DNA from: Acetobacter sp. UBA5411
GTDB taxonomy: Bacteria > Pseudomonadota > Alphaproteobacteria > Acetobacterales > Acetobacteraceae
Length of the DNA stretch: 15,406 nt
Direction of reading: 5' to 3'
Assembly (NCBI RefSeq): GCF_002409645.1
Contig: NZ_DHNR01000026.1
Span: 1-15,406, forward strand
In this document: piece by piece, positions 6,945 through 14,957 of the stretch
Numbering within the stretch: the first letter of the stretch is position 1
Layout of the letters: every line of letters begins with the position of its first letter
Translations under genes and position numbers: made by a program
Notes under the pieces: model-generated
Databases searched by the model: none
The model's input: only the letters and a program-made list of their open reading frames with translations
Told to the model about the DNA's origin: nothing

Positions 6945-9622
6945 GTAAGCAGAGCGATAAGGAGAAGGTTGTTCTTGCTGCACTGATCGGTGCGTTCGAC
7001 GATCAGGACGGGCTGCCGTCACGAGACGAGATTGCGGCGAAAGCCGCTCTTCTCGCGCCGCATCTCGGATACTCCGGCGATCTCCAGAACATCATAACCG
7101 AAGTCGAGACAGCGATACCATCGCGCATGAACGCGGGCGTTTCATTGATCGATGTCGATGCCGCGCACGACGAGGACTGGATTCACAAGCGCGAGATCTG
7201 CACCACCTATGCAGATGCCTACGGTGGCTATCTTCGAGGCCAAGGCTGGAAACCGACCGTCGTCAACACCCTCCTCAACGCTGACGGCTCAAAGATTCTC
7301 GGTCTGCTCCAAGACCCAACCAGTGAAGGTGAATGGAAGCGTCGTGGCCTTGTCATCGGTCATGTCCAGTCCGGCAAGACTGCCAACTACATGGGTGTGA
7401 TCGCGAAGGCTGCCGATGCCGGATACAAGTTCATCATCGTCATTGCGGGCATTCACAATAATCTGCGCAAGCAGACACAGCAGCGTGTTGATGAGGGCTT
7501 TGTCGGACGCTCCAGCGACCCGGAAAATCGCGTCAACATCGGTGTCGGTCTGAACCGTAACTATCCCAACCCTGTCACGCTCACAAACATCAACTCCGAT
7601 TTCAACAAGCAGACCGCGAATGTCAGCGGCGCACAACTGAACGATTTCAAGAATCCTGTCATTCTGGTCATCAAGAAGAATGTGAAGACGCTTGAGGCTC
7701 TGTACATCTGGCTGCGGGAGTTGAACGCGAAAGGGCGCGACCGCATTGCCGATGTCCCCATGCTGGTTATCGACGATGAGGCTGACAACGCATCGATCAA
7801 TACGAACAAGCCGGATATCAATCCGACCGCCACCAATGCGTGGATCAGGAAGATTCTGCGGCTGTTCACCAAGAACTGCTACGTCGGTTACACTGCAACG
7901 CCGTTCGCCAACATATTCATCGACCCCGACGCTTTCGACAAGGATGCCTACGGAGAGCTGTTTCCGAGCGACTTTATTCACTCGCTGGATGCGCCGACCA
8001 CATATTTCGGGCCGGACAAGGTTTTTCTGAACGATGCGAGCAGCAGTGCTATCCTGCGGCAGATCGACGACTGCGAGGAATACCTTCCGTTCGTTCATAA
8101 GAACGGTTTCCCAGTCGCGGAACTGCCGCCCAGCCTTTATCGTGCACTCGATCAGTTCATTGTCGCGCGAGCCCTCCGAAACCTCAGAGGTCAGGAGCGG
8201 AAACACTGCTCCATGCTGGTCAATGTGTCTCGCTTCGTATCCGTTCAGAAGGAGGTGCGGAGCTTCATCGGACTGCGCCTCGACCGGATACGGGAGGCCG
8301 TGAAAGCCAATTACATGATGCCGGAAACCGCATCATCGAAAAACGAACACATGGCCCGTCTGCGTGCTGAATTCGCCGCTGAGTTCGCCGCCAATGAGTT
8401 TAGCGGGAGGAACTTCACTTGGGACGAAGTGAAAGCGGCTCTCTGGGGTGTGTTCGAAAATCTGCGCACCTATGTGGTCAACAGCAAGAGCGATGAGGCT
8501 CTCGATTTCGCGAGGTACGAGAAGGATGGCATCGGCCTGACCGCAATCGCTATCGGCGGTCTGAGCCTGTCACGCGGCCTGACGATTGAAGGGCTGACAA
8601 TCAGCTACATGTACCGCAACACCAAGATGTACGACACGCTGATGCAGATGGGGCGCTGGTTCGGTTATCGACCGGGCTACGAGGATGTCTGCCGCGTCTG
8701 GCTGCCGAATGACTCGATCAACTGGTATAAGCATATCGCACTGGCATCTGAGGAGCTGCGTCAGCAGATCACGCGGATGCGTCAGGCCGACATGAGTCCA
8801 AGGGATTTCGGCCTCTATGTGAAGTCCCATCCAGACAGCCTGATGGTGACTGCCGCCAACAAGATGCGCAGTGGTGAAAAGATCGTTCTCAACCAGAATC
8901 TCACTGGCACACTTCAGGAGAGTTGGCTGCTTCCTCTTGATACTAAGATCAACTTGGAGAACGAGGAGCTGATCGCGGAATACTGGCGCGATGGGTTTGG
9001 CGGCACAGTGCAACCGACAGAAAAAGGGTGGTTCATTCCTGACGTTGATGTCGGGAAAGTGGATGAGTTTCTGTTGCGGTTCAAGGCGCATAAATCTGCG
9101 AGAAAGCGGAAAGCTGACGCGGTTGAGTATCTGCTCAAGATTGCGCCGAAATTCTCCAAAGCTGATGTTCTGCTTATCTCGAAAGGGCCTGGCGACCCGG
9201 CAGCATATCGGCTTGGCGCACAAGACCGGACGGCTGAAAAGGATGCCACGCCTGATAAATGGCAGGTTTCAGGATACCGTGTCGCCAGTCGCGGCGACGA
9301 GAAGCTTGGCCTGACTGACGATCAGATTTCCGCCGCGGAGAAGCTGGCGTCCGAGGATGCCAAATCCAAAAAGAAAAAGCCCTCGGACGTTCATTATCGG
9401 ATGGTCCGTAAAAAGCCGCTGTTGATAATCCATGTTCTGGAACCGACCGAAAATCCTGCTTTCGCTGGTTACAGGGTTCCCGCATGGGGGCTGAGCTTCC
9501 CTGACGGCCTGTACGGAGCCGACTTCGAGATCGAGGTGATCGCCAACAAGGTTTGGATGGAGGAGATGTACGGCTCGATGGACGACGATCCTGACGCCGA
9601 CGAGGACTATGACGATGAGTAG
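6941..9622 (+). CDS. Z1-domain superfamily II helicase-like ATPase
   Basis: The 893-residue protein has the core of a superfamily II DNA helicase or translocase. Walker A is VIGHVQSGKTANYMGV (138-153). The Walker B/DEAD-like box is MLVIDDEADNASIN (274-287), and motif III is YVGYTATPFANIFID (314-328). In the second lobe there is LSRGLTIEGLTISYMYRN (543-560), followed by MYDTLMQMGRWFGYRPGYEDVCRVW (563-587), the motif VI region with its arginines. These match the Z1 family. The helical stretch at 435-520 lies between the lobes. The last 14 residues, beginning MDDDPDADEDY, are strongly acidic. It starts at TTG 6941 behind AGGGGG and overlaps the GHKL gene by 4 nt. It probably moves along or unwinds DNA for the neighbouring nucleases, a role inferred from family and context. 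Confidence 0.93.
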   Translation: MSKQSDKEKVVLAALIGAFDDQDGLPSRDEIAAKAALLAPHLGYSGDLQNIITEVETAIPSRMNAGVSLIDVDAAHDEDWIHKREICTTYADAYGGYLRGQGWKPTVVNTLLNADGSKILGLLQDPTSEGEWKRRGLVIGHVQSGKTANYMGVIAKAADAGYKFIIVIAGIHNNLRKQTQQRVDEGFVGRSSDPENRVNIGVGLNRNYPNPVTLTNINSDFNKQTANVSGAQLNDFKNPVILVIKKNVKTLEALYIWLRELNAKGRDRIADVPMLVIDDEADNASINTNKPDINPTATNAWIRKILRLFTKNCYVGYTATPFANIFIDPDAFDKDAYGELFPSDFIHSLDAPTTYFGPDKVFLNDASSSAILRQIDDCEEYLPFVHKNGFPVAELPPSLYRALDQFIVARALRNLRGQERKHCSMLVNVSRFVSVQKEVRSFIGLRLDRIREAVKANYMMPETASSKNEHMARLRAEFAAEFAANEFSGRNFTWDEVKAALWGVFENLRTYVVNSKSDEALDFARYEKDGIGLTAIAIGGLSLSRGLTIEGLTISYMYRNTKMYDTLMQMGRWFGYRPGYEDVCRVWLPNDSINWYKHIALASEELRQQITRMRQADMSPRDFGLYVKSHPDSLMVTAANKMRSGEKIVLNQNLTGTLQESWLLPLDTKINLENEELIAEYWRDGFGGTVQPTEKGWFIPDVDVGKVDEFLLRFKAHKSARKRKADAVEYLLKIAPKFSKADVLLISKGPGDPAAYRLGAQDRTAEKDATPDKWQVSGYRVASRGDEKLGLTDDQISAAEKLASEDAKSKKKKPSDVHYRMVRKKPLLIIHVLEPTENPAFAGYRVPAWGLSFPDGLYGADFEIEVIANKVWMEEMYGSMDDDPDADEDYDDE

Positions 9623-10586
9623 GTCCGTGCCGTGGGACGCTATTCCGACACCGGCGGCTGATCTTAGTGTTCTCCGCATCGCGGGAACCACGGGCGTCCC
9701 CATCTTCTGGGGACGGGATGCCGGAGGACAGTGCCTGCTGATTATCGAGCTGGATGGCGATCATACCGCACAGCTCCGCCGTGATGTGGTTTCTCTGCAT
9801 GGTATCGGCTTTGATCTTCGCAAAGGTGATCGTGCCGGACAGCAGCGATTCGTTCTCACGCTTGCCCGTCATATTGACAGCGATCTGTTTCTTGGCCTGT
9901 GTGAAACCCTCATTGGCAGCCTCAGGGATGTCGCGGACCCGGCGACGGCACTGGCCGTCGCACTTGCCCATCTGCGGCGCTGGAAGGCGTTTCTGGCGGG
10001 GCGGAACGCCCGCCTGCTCTCGCCCGAGGAGGTTCGTGGCCTGTTCGGCGAACTGCACATTCTGCGCCTTCTCTATCAGGACACGCTGCCGCAGCTCGCC
10101 GCCGTCGATGCGTGGTGCGGTCCCGACGATTCCCATCAAGATTTCATTTTCGGCAACAGAGCCATCGAAGTGAAGTCGCTTTCCGGTCGAGAGCGCAGCA
10201 CTGTCCGCATTTCGACCGAGGATCAATTGGAATCACTTGCTGACCAGATGTTTCTCCTGACCCAGCGCCTGAGCAGTCAACCTGATGCTGGCCAAGCATT
10301 GTCACTGAACGATATTGTCGGGCTGATCGACAGTGAGCTTGTGGACGCCAATGCCATCGAGCAGTTTGCTGATAAACTCGCAGGCGTGGGGTACGTTCCA
10401 CTCGCAGAATACGATGCTTCACGCTTCATTGTCGGCGGCCTTCAGGGATACCGCGTGACCGATGGGTTTCCCCGCCTGATCCGCTCGGAGCTGCCACCTG
10501 GCATCACCAAGGTTTCCTACGACGTCATGCTGGAAGCGATAGCGCCGTTCTCCTGCGATGAAGCCGATATGTTCCGGAGACCCTGA
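9615..10586 (+). CDS. PD-(D/E)XK nuclease-like protein (DUF4420 type)
   Basis: The 323-residue protein has a restriction-endonuclease-like catalytic core. The expected residues line up as Glu146 in VRGLFGELHILRLLY, Asp176 in DDSHQDFIFGN and Glu185-Val-Lys187 in RAIEVKSLS. STEDQLESL follows, with a Gln often seen just after such cores. WCGP (167-170) before the Asp is also typical. It overlaps the end of the Z1 gene. I chose ATG 9615 because GAGGA (9602-9606) is 8 nt upstream; ATG 9609 would have only about 3 nt spacing and adds two residues. TGA at 10584-10586 abuts the TTG of the next gene. It is the likely double-strand-cleaving effector of the system, directed by the methyltransferase/ATPase partners. 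Substrate and specificity are not visible. Confidence 0.87.
   Translation: MSRSVPWDAIPTPAADLSVLRIAGTTGVPIFWGRDAGGQCLLIIELDGDHTAQLRRDVVSLHGIGFDLRKGDRAGQQRFVLTLARHIDSDLFLGLCETLIGSLRDVADPATALAVALAHLRRWKAFLAGRNARLLSPEEVRGLFGELHILRLLYQDTLPQLAAVDAWCGPDDSHQDFIFGNRAIEVKSLSGRERSTVRISTEDQLESLADQMFLLTQRLSSQPDAGQALSLNDIVGLIDSELVDANAIEQFADKLAGVGYVPLAEYDASRFIVGGLQGYRVTDGFPRLIRSELPPGITKVSYDVMLEAIAPFSCDEADMFRRP
10576..10580 (+). promoter_or_regulatory. Ribosome binding site deciding the TTG start of the AIPR gene
   Basis: GGAGA lies 6 nt before TTG at 10587 and within the end of the nuclease gene. It supports starting the AIPR protein at METTADEFFHDF, immediately after the upstream TGA. Confidence 0.55.
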
Positions 10587-12653
10587 TTGGAAACGACCGC
10601 CGACGAGTTCTTCCATGATTTCCGTCAGGATTTGCTGGCCGGAGCCGAGGCGAACGGCAGCTTTCTGCTGGCCGAATTCATGGGTGTCGTGTCCCGCGAG
10701 CTGACAGAGACGGGGTTCACGGAAGGCTTCGAGTTCGCACACTATCGGGCGAAGCGCGGTATGCGTGTGGACGGATACTGGTTCAACGACGAAGGCGTTC
10801 TGAACCTTTTCGTGGCGGATTTCGACAGCCGCACTGAGCTGGCATCCCTTACCCGCACCGATGTTGATACCGCGTTCAAGCGTGTGGTCAATTTCTTTGA
10901 CGCCAGTTTGCGGAAGAATCTGGCGGCTGATCTGGAAATCACGTCGCCGGAATATGGCCTCGCAAGGCAGATCGCAGACAGGAAATCGCGGATTCGGCAT
11001 CTCAATCTTATTCTCGTTTCCGAGCGTACCTTGAGCGACCGGATTCAGGCGCTGCCGGATGCCGAGACAGCCGGTATCGCAACGAGCTTTCACATCTGGG
11101 ATATCTCCCGCCTTCATCGCCAGCGCAGTTCCCGTAGCCACAAAGAGGCGCTGGACCTAGACTTCGAGGCTATGTTCGGAACCGGCATACCCTGCCTTCC
11201 CGCCCATCTGGGGACAGATGCTTATCAGTCCTATCTCGTCGTCATGCCGGGACCGATCCTTTCGTCAATATACGAGAAGTTCGGCGCGAGGTTGCTGGAG
11301 CAGAACGTCCGTACGTTTCTTCAGGCCAGAGCGAGGGTCAACCAAGGTATCCGCACGACCATCATGACCGAGCCGGGTATGTTCTTCGCCTACAACAACG
11401 GCATTACAGCTACAGCACAGGGCGTCGCAACGAAAAGGACGAGAGATGGCCTCCAGATCACCCGGATAACCGACCTTCAGATTGTGAACGGTGGACAAAC
11501 CACCGCGTCGCTGTTCCACACCCGTCGAAAGGACAAAGCCGACCTCACACAGATATTCGTACAGATGAAGCTGTCCATCATCGACAGTGATAAGAGTGAG
11601 AAGGTCGTCCCGCGCATTTCCGAGTATGCCAACACCCAGAACCGGGTTCAGGCTGCGGATTTCTTCTCAAACCATGCTTACCATATCCGCATGGAGGAGT
11701 TCTCCCGGCGCCTATGGGCACCCGCGGGCAAAGGTGCACAGCGGGAAACAAAATGGTTTTATGAGCGCGCCCGCGGTCAGTATGCGGACGCGCAGGCCAA
11801 ACTTACCCTTGCCGAGCAGAAGCGGTTCAAGGCGGAAAATCCGAAGCCGCAGATGCTGACCAAAACGGATCTTGCGAAATTCGAGAACGTCTGGGATGAG
11901 CATCCGCGATACGTGAATTTGGGAGCAGAGAAGAACTTCGCCCGTTACGCCGCCCGGATTGGCAAGGAATGGGACAAGTCGTCGGACAGTTTCAACGAAG
12001 CTTACTTCAAACGCGCCGTTGCGCGAGGGATCATATTTCGTGCTACCGAACGGATTGTGTCAGCGCAGCCTTGGTATAATAACGGCTATCGTGCCAACAT
12101 TGTCTCCTATACGCTGGCCGTTCTCAGCGAACTGACAAGACGGCGGGAAAAAAGTCTCGATTTTCAGAGGGTCTGGAGCGCGCAGGCGATAAGTCCTATC
12201 CTCGAGAGCACCATTGCGATTGTGGCTTCCCGCGTGAACGATGACCTCCTGCGCCCGATGCAAGGTATTTCGAATATTTCGGAATGGGCCAAGCGTGAGG
12301 CCTGCTGGACGCGGATGCTGGAAAATATGGACGAGTTTGCCGATCTCTTGCCAGATGAGTTCGACGGCGAATGTCTGTCCCGCGACGACCATCTGTCTGA
12401 AAAGCGGGCTGCTCGGAATACCCAGAAAGTGGACAACGGCATTGAAGCTCAGACTAAGGTTTTTGCGATCCCGGCTTCAAAATGGATCGTAATCCACGAC
12501 ACCTTGGCCTCGAAACGCCTGCTGACTCCGAAGGAGATCGGTGTTTTGAAGATTGCCATGCAGATACCGATGAAGATTCCTACCGACAGACAGTGCGTCG
12601 TGCTGCTCGACACCATCAAAAAGGCGCGTGGAGAAGGCGTTGCCGTCGATTGA
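10587..12653 (+). CDS. AIPR-family (abortive infection phage resistance) protein
   Basis: The 688-residue protein carries the AIPR domain. Its hallmark motifs are FFAYNNGITATA (266-277), LQIVNGGQTTASLF (297-310) and RISEYANTQNRVQAADFF (343-360), preceded by VRTFLQARARVNQGI (241-255). AIPR proteins were first noted in plasmid-encoded abortive infection and occur beside defence operons; their biochemical activity is not established. The N-terminal part has RVDGYWFNDEGVLNLFVADFD (about 60-80), a strand pattern like a PD-(D/E)XK fold but without a clear ExK, so an inactive or divergent nuclease-like domain is possible. It starts at TTG 10587 behind GGAGA, directly abutting the nuclease stop, and is the last gene of the operon. 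No good rightward terminator follows it. It may be a toxic effector or a substrate-recognition partner; I cannot choose between these from the sequence. Confidence 0.9.
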   Translation: METTADEFFHDFRQDLLAGAEANGSFLLAEFMGVVSRELTETGFTEGFEFAHYRAKRGMRVDGYWFNDEGVLNLFVADFDSRTELASLTRTDVDTAFKRVVNFFDASLRKNLAADLEITSPEYGLARQIADRKSRIRHLNLILVSERTLSDRIQALPDAETAGIATSFHIWDISRLHRQRSSRSHKEALDLDFEAMFGTGIPCLPAHLGTDAYQSYLVVMPGPILSSIYEKFGARLLEQNVRTFLQARARVNQGIRTTIMTEPGMFFAYNNGITATAQGVATKRTRDGLQITRITDLQIVNGGQTTASLFHTRRKDKADLTQIFVQMKLSIIDSDKSEKVVPRISEYANTQNRVQAADFFSNHAYHIRMEEFSRRLWAPAGKGAQRETKWFYERARGQYADAQAKLTLAEQKRFKAENPKPQMLTKTDLAKFENVWDEHPRYVNLGAEKNFARYAARIGKEWDKSSDSFNEAYFKRAVARGIIFRATERIVSAQPWYNNGYRANIVSYTLAVLSELTRRREKSLDFQRVWSAQAISPILESTIAIVASRVNDDLLRPMQGISNISEWAKREACWTRMLENMDEFADLLPDEFDGECLSRDDHLSEKRAARNTQKVDNGIEAQTKVFAIPASKWIVIHDTLASKRLLTPKEIGVLKIAMQIPMKIPTDRQCVVLLDTIKKARGEGVAVD

Positions 12654-12814
12654 CGATAGCCAGAAATACCAGACAACTTCGATGGCAAGGTGGTTATCGT
12701 GGCGACAATGACACCTGCTTCTTGAATGTTCACGCTGTAAAGCGGACAGTCCTGAATCCCCCCAAATCAGTCATTCAAACGATTGGCCACAGATAATTAA
12801 GTAAGCCAAACAAT
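12654..12814. other. Non-coding junction between the defence operon and glyS
   Basis: No gene is supported. ACGATAGCC (12653-12661) can pair with GGTTATCGT (12692-12700) with one wobble across a 30-nt loop; this is weak as a terminator and lacks a T run. This is where the accessory island meets the conserved glyQS operon, so an insertion boundary lies somewhere here. I saw no tRNA and no clear direct repeat. Confidence 0.5.
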
Positions 12815-12847
12815 AAAAAACCGGGACAGGTCATGCCCATCCCGGTT
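12815..12847 (-). terminator. Intrinsic terminator of the glyQS operon
   Basis: Read on the minus strand, AACCGGGA (12840-12847) pairs perfectly with TCCCGGTT (12819-12826). The stem is 8 bp, with some further G-C pairing inside the loop, and runs straight into a T run (12815-12820). It lies about 31 bases after the glyS stop. On the plus strand no T run follows, so it would not efficiently end rightward transcription of the defence operon. Confidence 0.85.
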
Positions 12848-12878
12848 CCATTAACGCATCAGAGCCATTCAGCCTCAA

Positions 12879-14954
12879 TCACCCATCAATCTGGCTGAAA
12901 TCCGCAATCAGGCGCGTCATTCGCACCAGTTCAGACAGCAGCTTCAGACGATTGCCGCGCACCTGCGGGTCATCGGCATTGACCGTCACCCTGTCGAAGA
13001 ATGTGTCCAGCACGGAGCGCAGGCTGGCAGCTTCGCGCATCGCATCTGAATAACGCTCCTCGCCAAAGGCTGCTTCCACCTTGGGGATGACCGCTCCCAG
13101 CGCATTGGCGAGAGCGATTTCCTCCGGCTGCGTGTAGAGCGCCGCGTCGGGCGTCCCTTCGTGAGGGCCGTCCTTCTTGTCCTCAATCCGCAGGATGTTC
13201 GCAGCCCGCTTGGTCGCGGCAAGCAGGTTCTTGCCATCTTCCGTCGCCAGCATGGAAGCCAGCGCATCCGTACGAGCCAGCAGACGCACGATATCGCTGT
13301 CCGTATTGCCAACCGAAACGGCGGCGAGAATGTCGTGACGTGCGCCTTCACTACGAAGCTGCACGCGCAGACGCTCGGCGATAAAGCCCGGCAGCAGATC
13401 CAGATCAGGTGCGTTCTGAAGGGCAGAGGGCAGAGCCTCGGACGCCTTCACAAACAGCGCCACCAGATCAAGACGCAGACTGTTGGTGCGGATCAGGTTG
13501 ATGATCCCCAAAGCTGCGCGACGCAGGCCATACGGATCGCCAGAGCCGCTTGGCTTTGCGCCGACAGCAAAGAACCCGACCAGCATGTCGAACCGGTCAG
13601 CCAGCGCCAGAGCGATGGAAACCGGAGCCGTCGGCACGGTGTCAGCAGGGCCACGCGGCATATACTGCTCGGCAATCGCGGTGCAGACATCCTCAGGCTC
13701 ATGGTCATGACGGGCGTAATAACCACCCATCACGCCCTGAAGCTCGGGAAATTCGCCGACCATACCGGTGGAAAGATCACTCTTGCTCAGCAGCGCGGCA
13801 CGAGCAGCGTGCTGAGGGTTGGCGCCCACCATCGGCGCGATGATTTCCGCCAGACGCACAAGCCGCTTCACGCGCTCGCCCTGACTACCGAGATCGGCAT
13901 GGAACGTGACACGATCAAGGCCCGCAACGCGCGACTCAAGCGTCTGCTTGCGATCCAGATCCCAGAAGTGACGCGCATCGGAGAAGCGGGCGCGCAGCAC
14001 GCGCTCGTTACCGGCAATGACCTGTGCGCCGCCGTCACTGGGTTCGATATTCGCCACAAACGCGAAGCGCGGAGCGGCCGTGCCGTCGCTGTGACGCAGC
14101 GCGAAGTAACGCTGGTTCACGCGCATGGAAACCTGCATCACCTCGGCAGGCAGTTCCATGAACGTCTCGTCAATGCGACCGAGCAGCGGCACCGACCATT
14201 CGACCAGTCCGGCAACCTCATCGACCAGTCCGGCGTCAGGGACGATATTCAGCCCTTCCTGTCCGGCCAGTTCATTGATGCCTTTCAGGATGGTCTGACG
14301 ACGCTCCGACGCGTCGATCAGCACGCACCGGTCACGCAGCCCGTCGCGCCAGCTGTCAAAATTAGAAACGGTGAACGGCTCTGAATGGGTCGCGCCAACC
14401 GGGAAAAACCGATGCCCTTCCGTCTGGTTGCCGCTCTTCAGACCATGACCATTGTCCGTGTCCGTCGCCAGCGAGAAGGGAACGACTGTCCCATCGAGCA
14501 GGCACAGGATACGACGCAGCGGACGCACCCACGTAAAGCTGCTACCCGTGCCCCAGCGCATCGACTTCGGCCACGGGAACTGGCGCAGAATCTCGGGCAG
14601 ACGCTCGGCCAGAGAAACTTCGGCGGAAATGGCGGGCGTCTGACGGTTCAGCACCCAGAAGCCGTTTTCCAGAACCAGATCGTCCTTGGTCACGCCATGC
14701 TTGCGTGTGAAACCGGCCAGAGCCTGTTCCGGCGCGCTCTCGCGTGGGCCGCGTTCGGAAACGGTTTCAGCCGGGACTTCTGTGTTCAGACCGCAGGTAA
14801 GGGCGATGCGACGCGGACCGGTAAAGGTCTTCACATCGCGAGGATTGAGGGCGGCGAAGGTTTTCTGGAACAGACGCGCCAGATCCTCGCCCGCCGTTTC
14901 CTGCATGCGGGCCGGGATTTCTTCCGAGAGAAGTTCGAGCAGAAGTTCAGCCAT
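12879..14954 (-). CDS. glyS: Glycyl-tRNA synthetase beta subunit
   Basis: This is the beta subunit of the bacterial alpha2-beta2 glycyl-tRNA synthetase, which charges tRNA-Gly with glycine for translation. It contributes tRNA binding. At 691 residues it is of normal length. It begins MAELLLELLSEEIPARMQ, the typical GlyS start. The middle shows GLVEWSVPLLGRIDETFMELPAEV and MRVNQRYFAL, then an HD-like helical region with YYARHDHEPEDVCTAIAEQYMPRG and ALADRFDMLVGFF. KPSGSGDPYGLRRAALGIINLI follows. The C-terminus (about 560-691, including ERYSDAMREAASLRSVLDTFFDRV) is the DALR-type anticodon-binding domain. The ATG at 14954 follows the glyQ stop by 3 nt, with GGAGG inside the end of glyQ as ribosome site, so the two are co-translated. 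A strong terminator follows. It is convergent with the defence operon. Confidence 0.98.
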   Translation of the reverse strand: MAELLLELLSEEIPARMQETAGEDLARLFQKTFAALNPRDVKTFTGPRRIALTCGLNTEVPAETVSERGPRESAPEQALAGFTRKHGVTKDDLVLENGFWVLNRQTPAISAEVSLAERLPEILRQFPWPKSMRWGTGSSFTWVRPLRRILCLLDGTVVPFSLATDTDNGHGLKSGNQTEGHRFFPVGATHSEPFTVSNFDSWRDGLRDRCVLIDASERRQTILKGINELAGQEGLNIVPDAGLVDEVAGLVEWSVPLLGRIDETFMELPAEVMQVSMRVNQRYFALRHSDGTAAPRFAFVANIEPSDGGAQVIAGNERVLRARFSDARHFWDLDRKQTLESRVAGLDRVTFHADLGSQGERVKRLVRLAEIIAPMVGANPQHAARAALLSKSDLSTGMVGEFPELQGVMGGYYARHDHEPEDVCTAIAEQYMPRGPADTVPTAPVSIALALADRFDMLVGFFAVGAKPSGSGDPYGLRRAALGIINLIRTNSLRLDLVALFVKASEALPSALQNAPDLDLLPGFIAERLRVQLRSEGARHDILAAVSVGNTDSDIVRLLARTDALASMLATEDGKNLLAATKRAANILRIEDKKDGPHEGTPDAALYTQPEEIALANALGAVIPKVEAAFGEERYSDAMREAASLRSVLDTFFDRVTVNADDPQVRGNRLKLLSELVRMTRLIADFSQIDG

Positions 14955-14957
14955 GAC

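Noticed and set aside
7289..8206. 305-residue minus-strand frame
   Set aside because: It is antisense to the motif-rich Z1 gene, with no family features and no operon context.
9174..10226. 350-residue minus-strand frame
   Set aside because: It spans the Z1/nuclease junction antisense to both, with proline/arginine-rich shadow sequence.
10419..11141. 240-residue minus-strand frame
   Set aside because: It is antisense to the nuclease/AIPR junction and has no recognisable domain.
3428..12653. DISARM, BREX or a simple type II restriction-modification system
   Set aside because: There is no PglZ, BrxC-like, DrmA/DrmB or phospholipase-D gene. The presence of GHKL, Z1 and AIPR proteins fits the MORC/Z1 type better.
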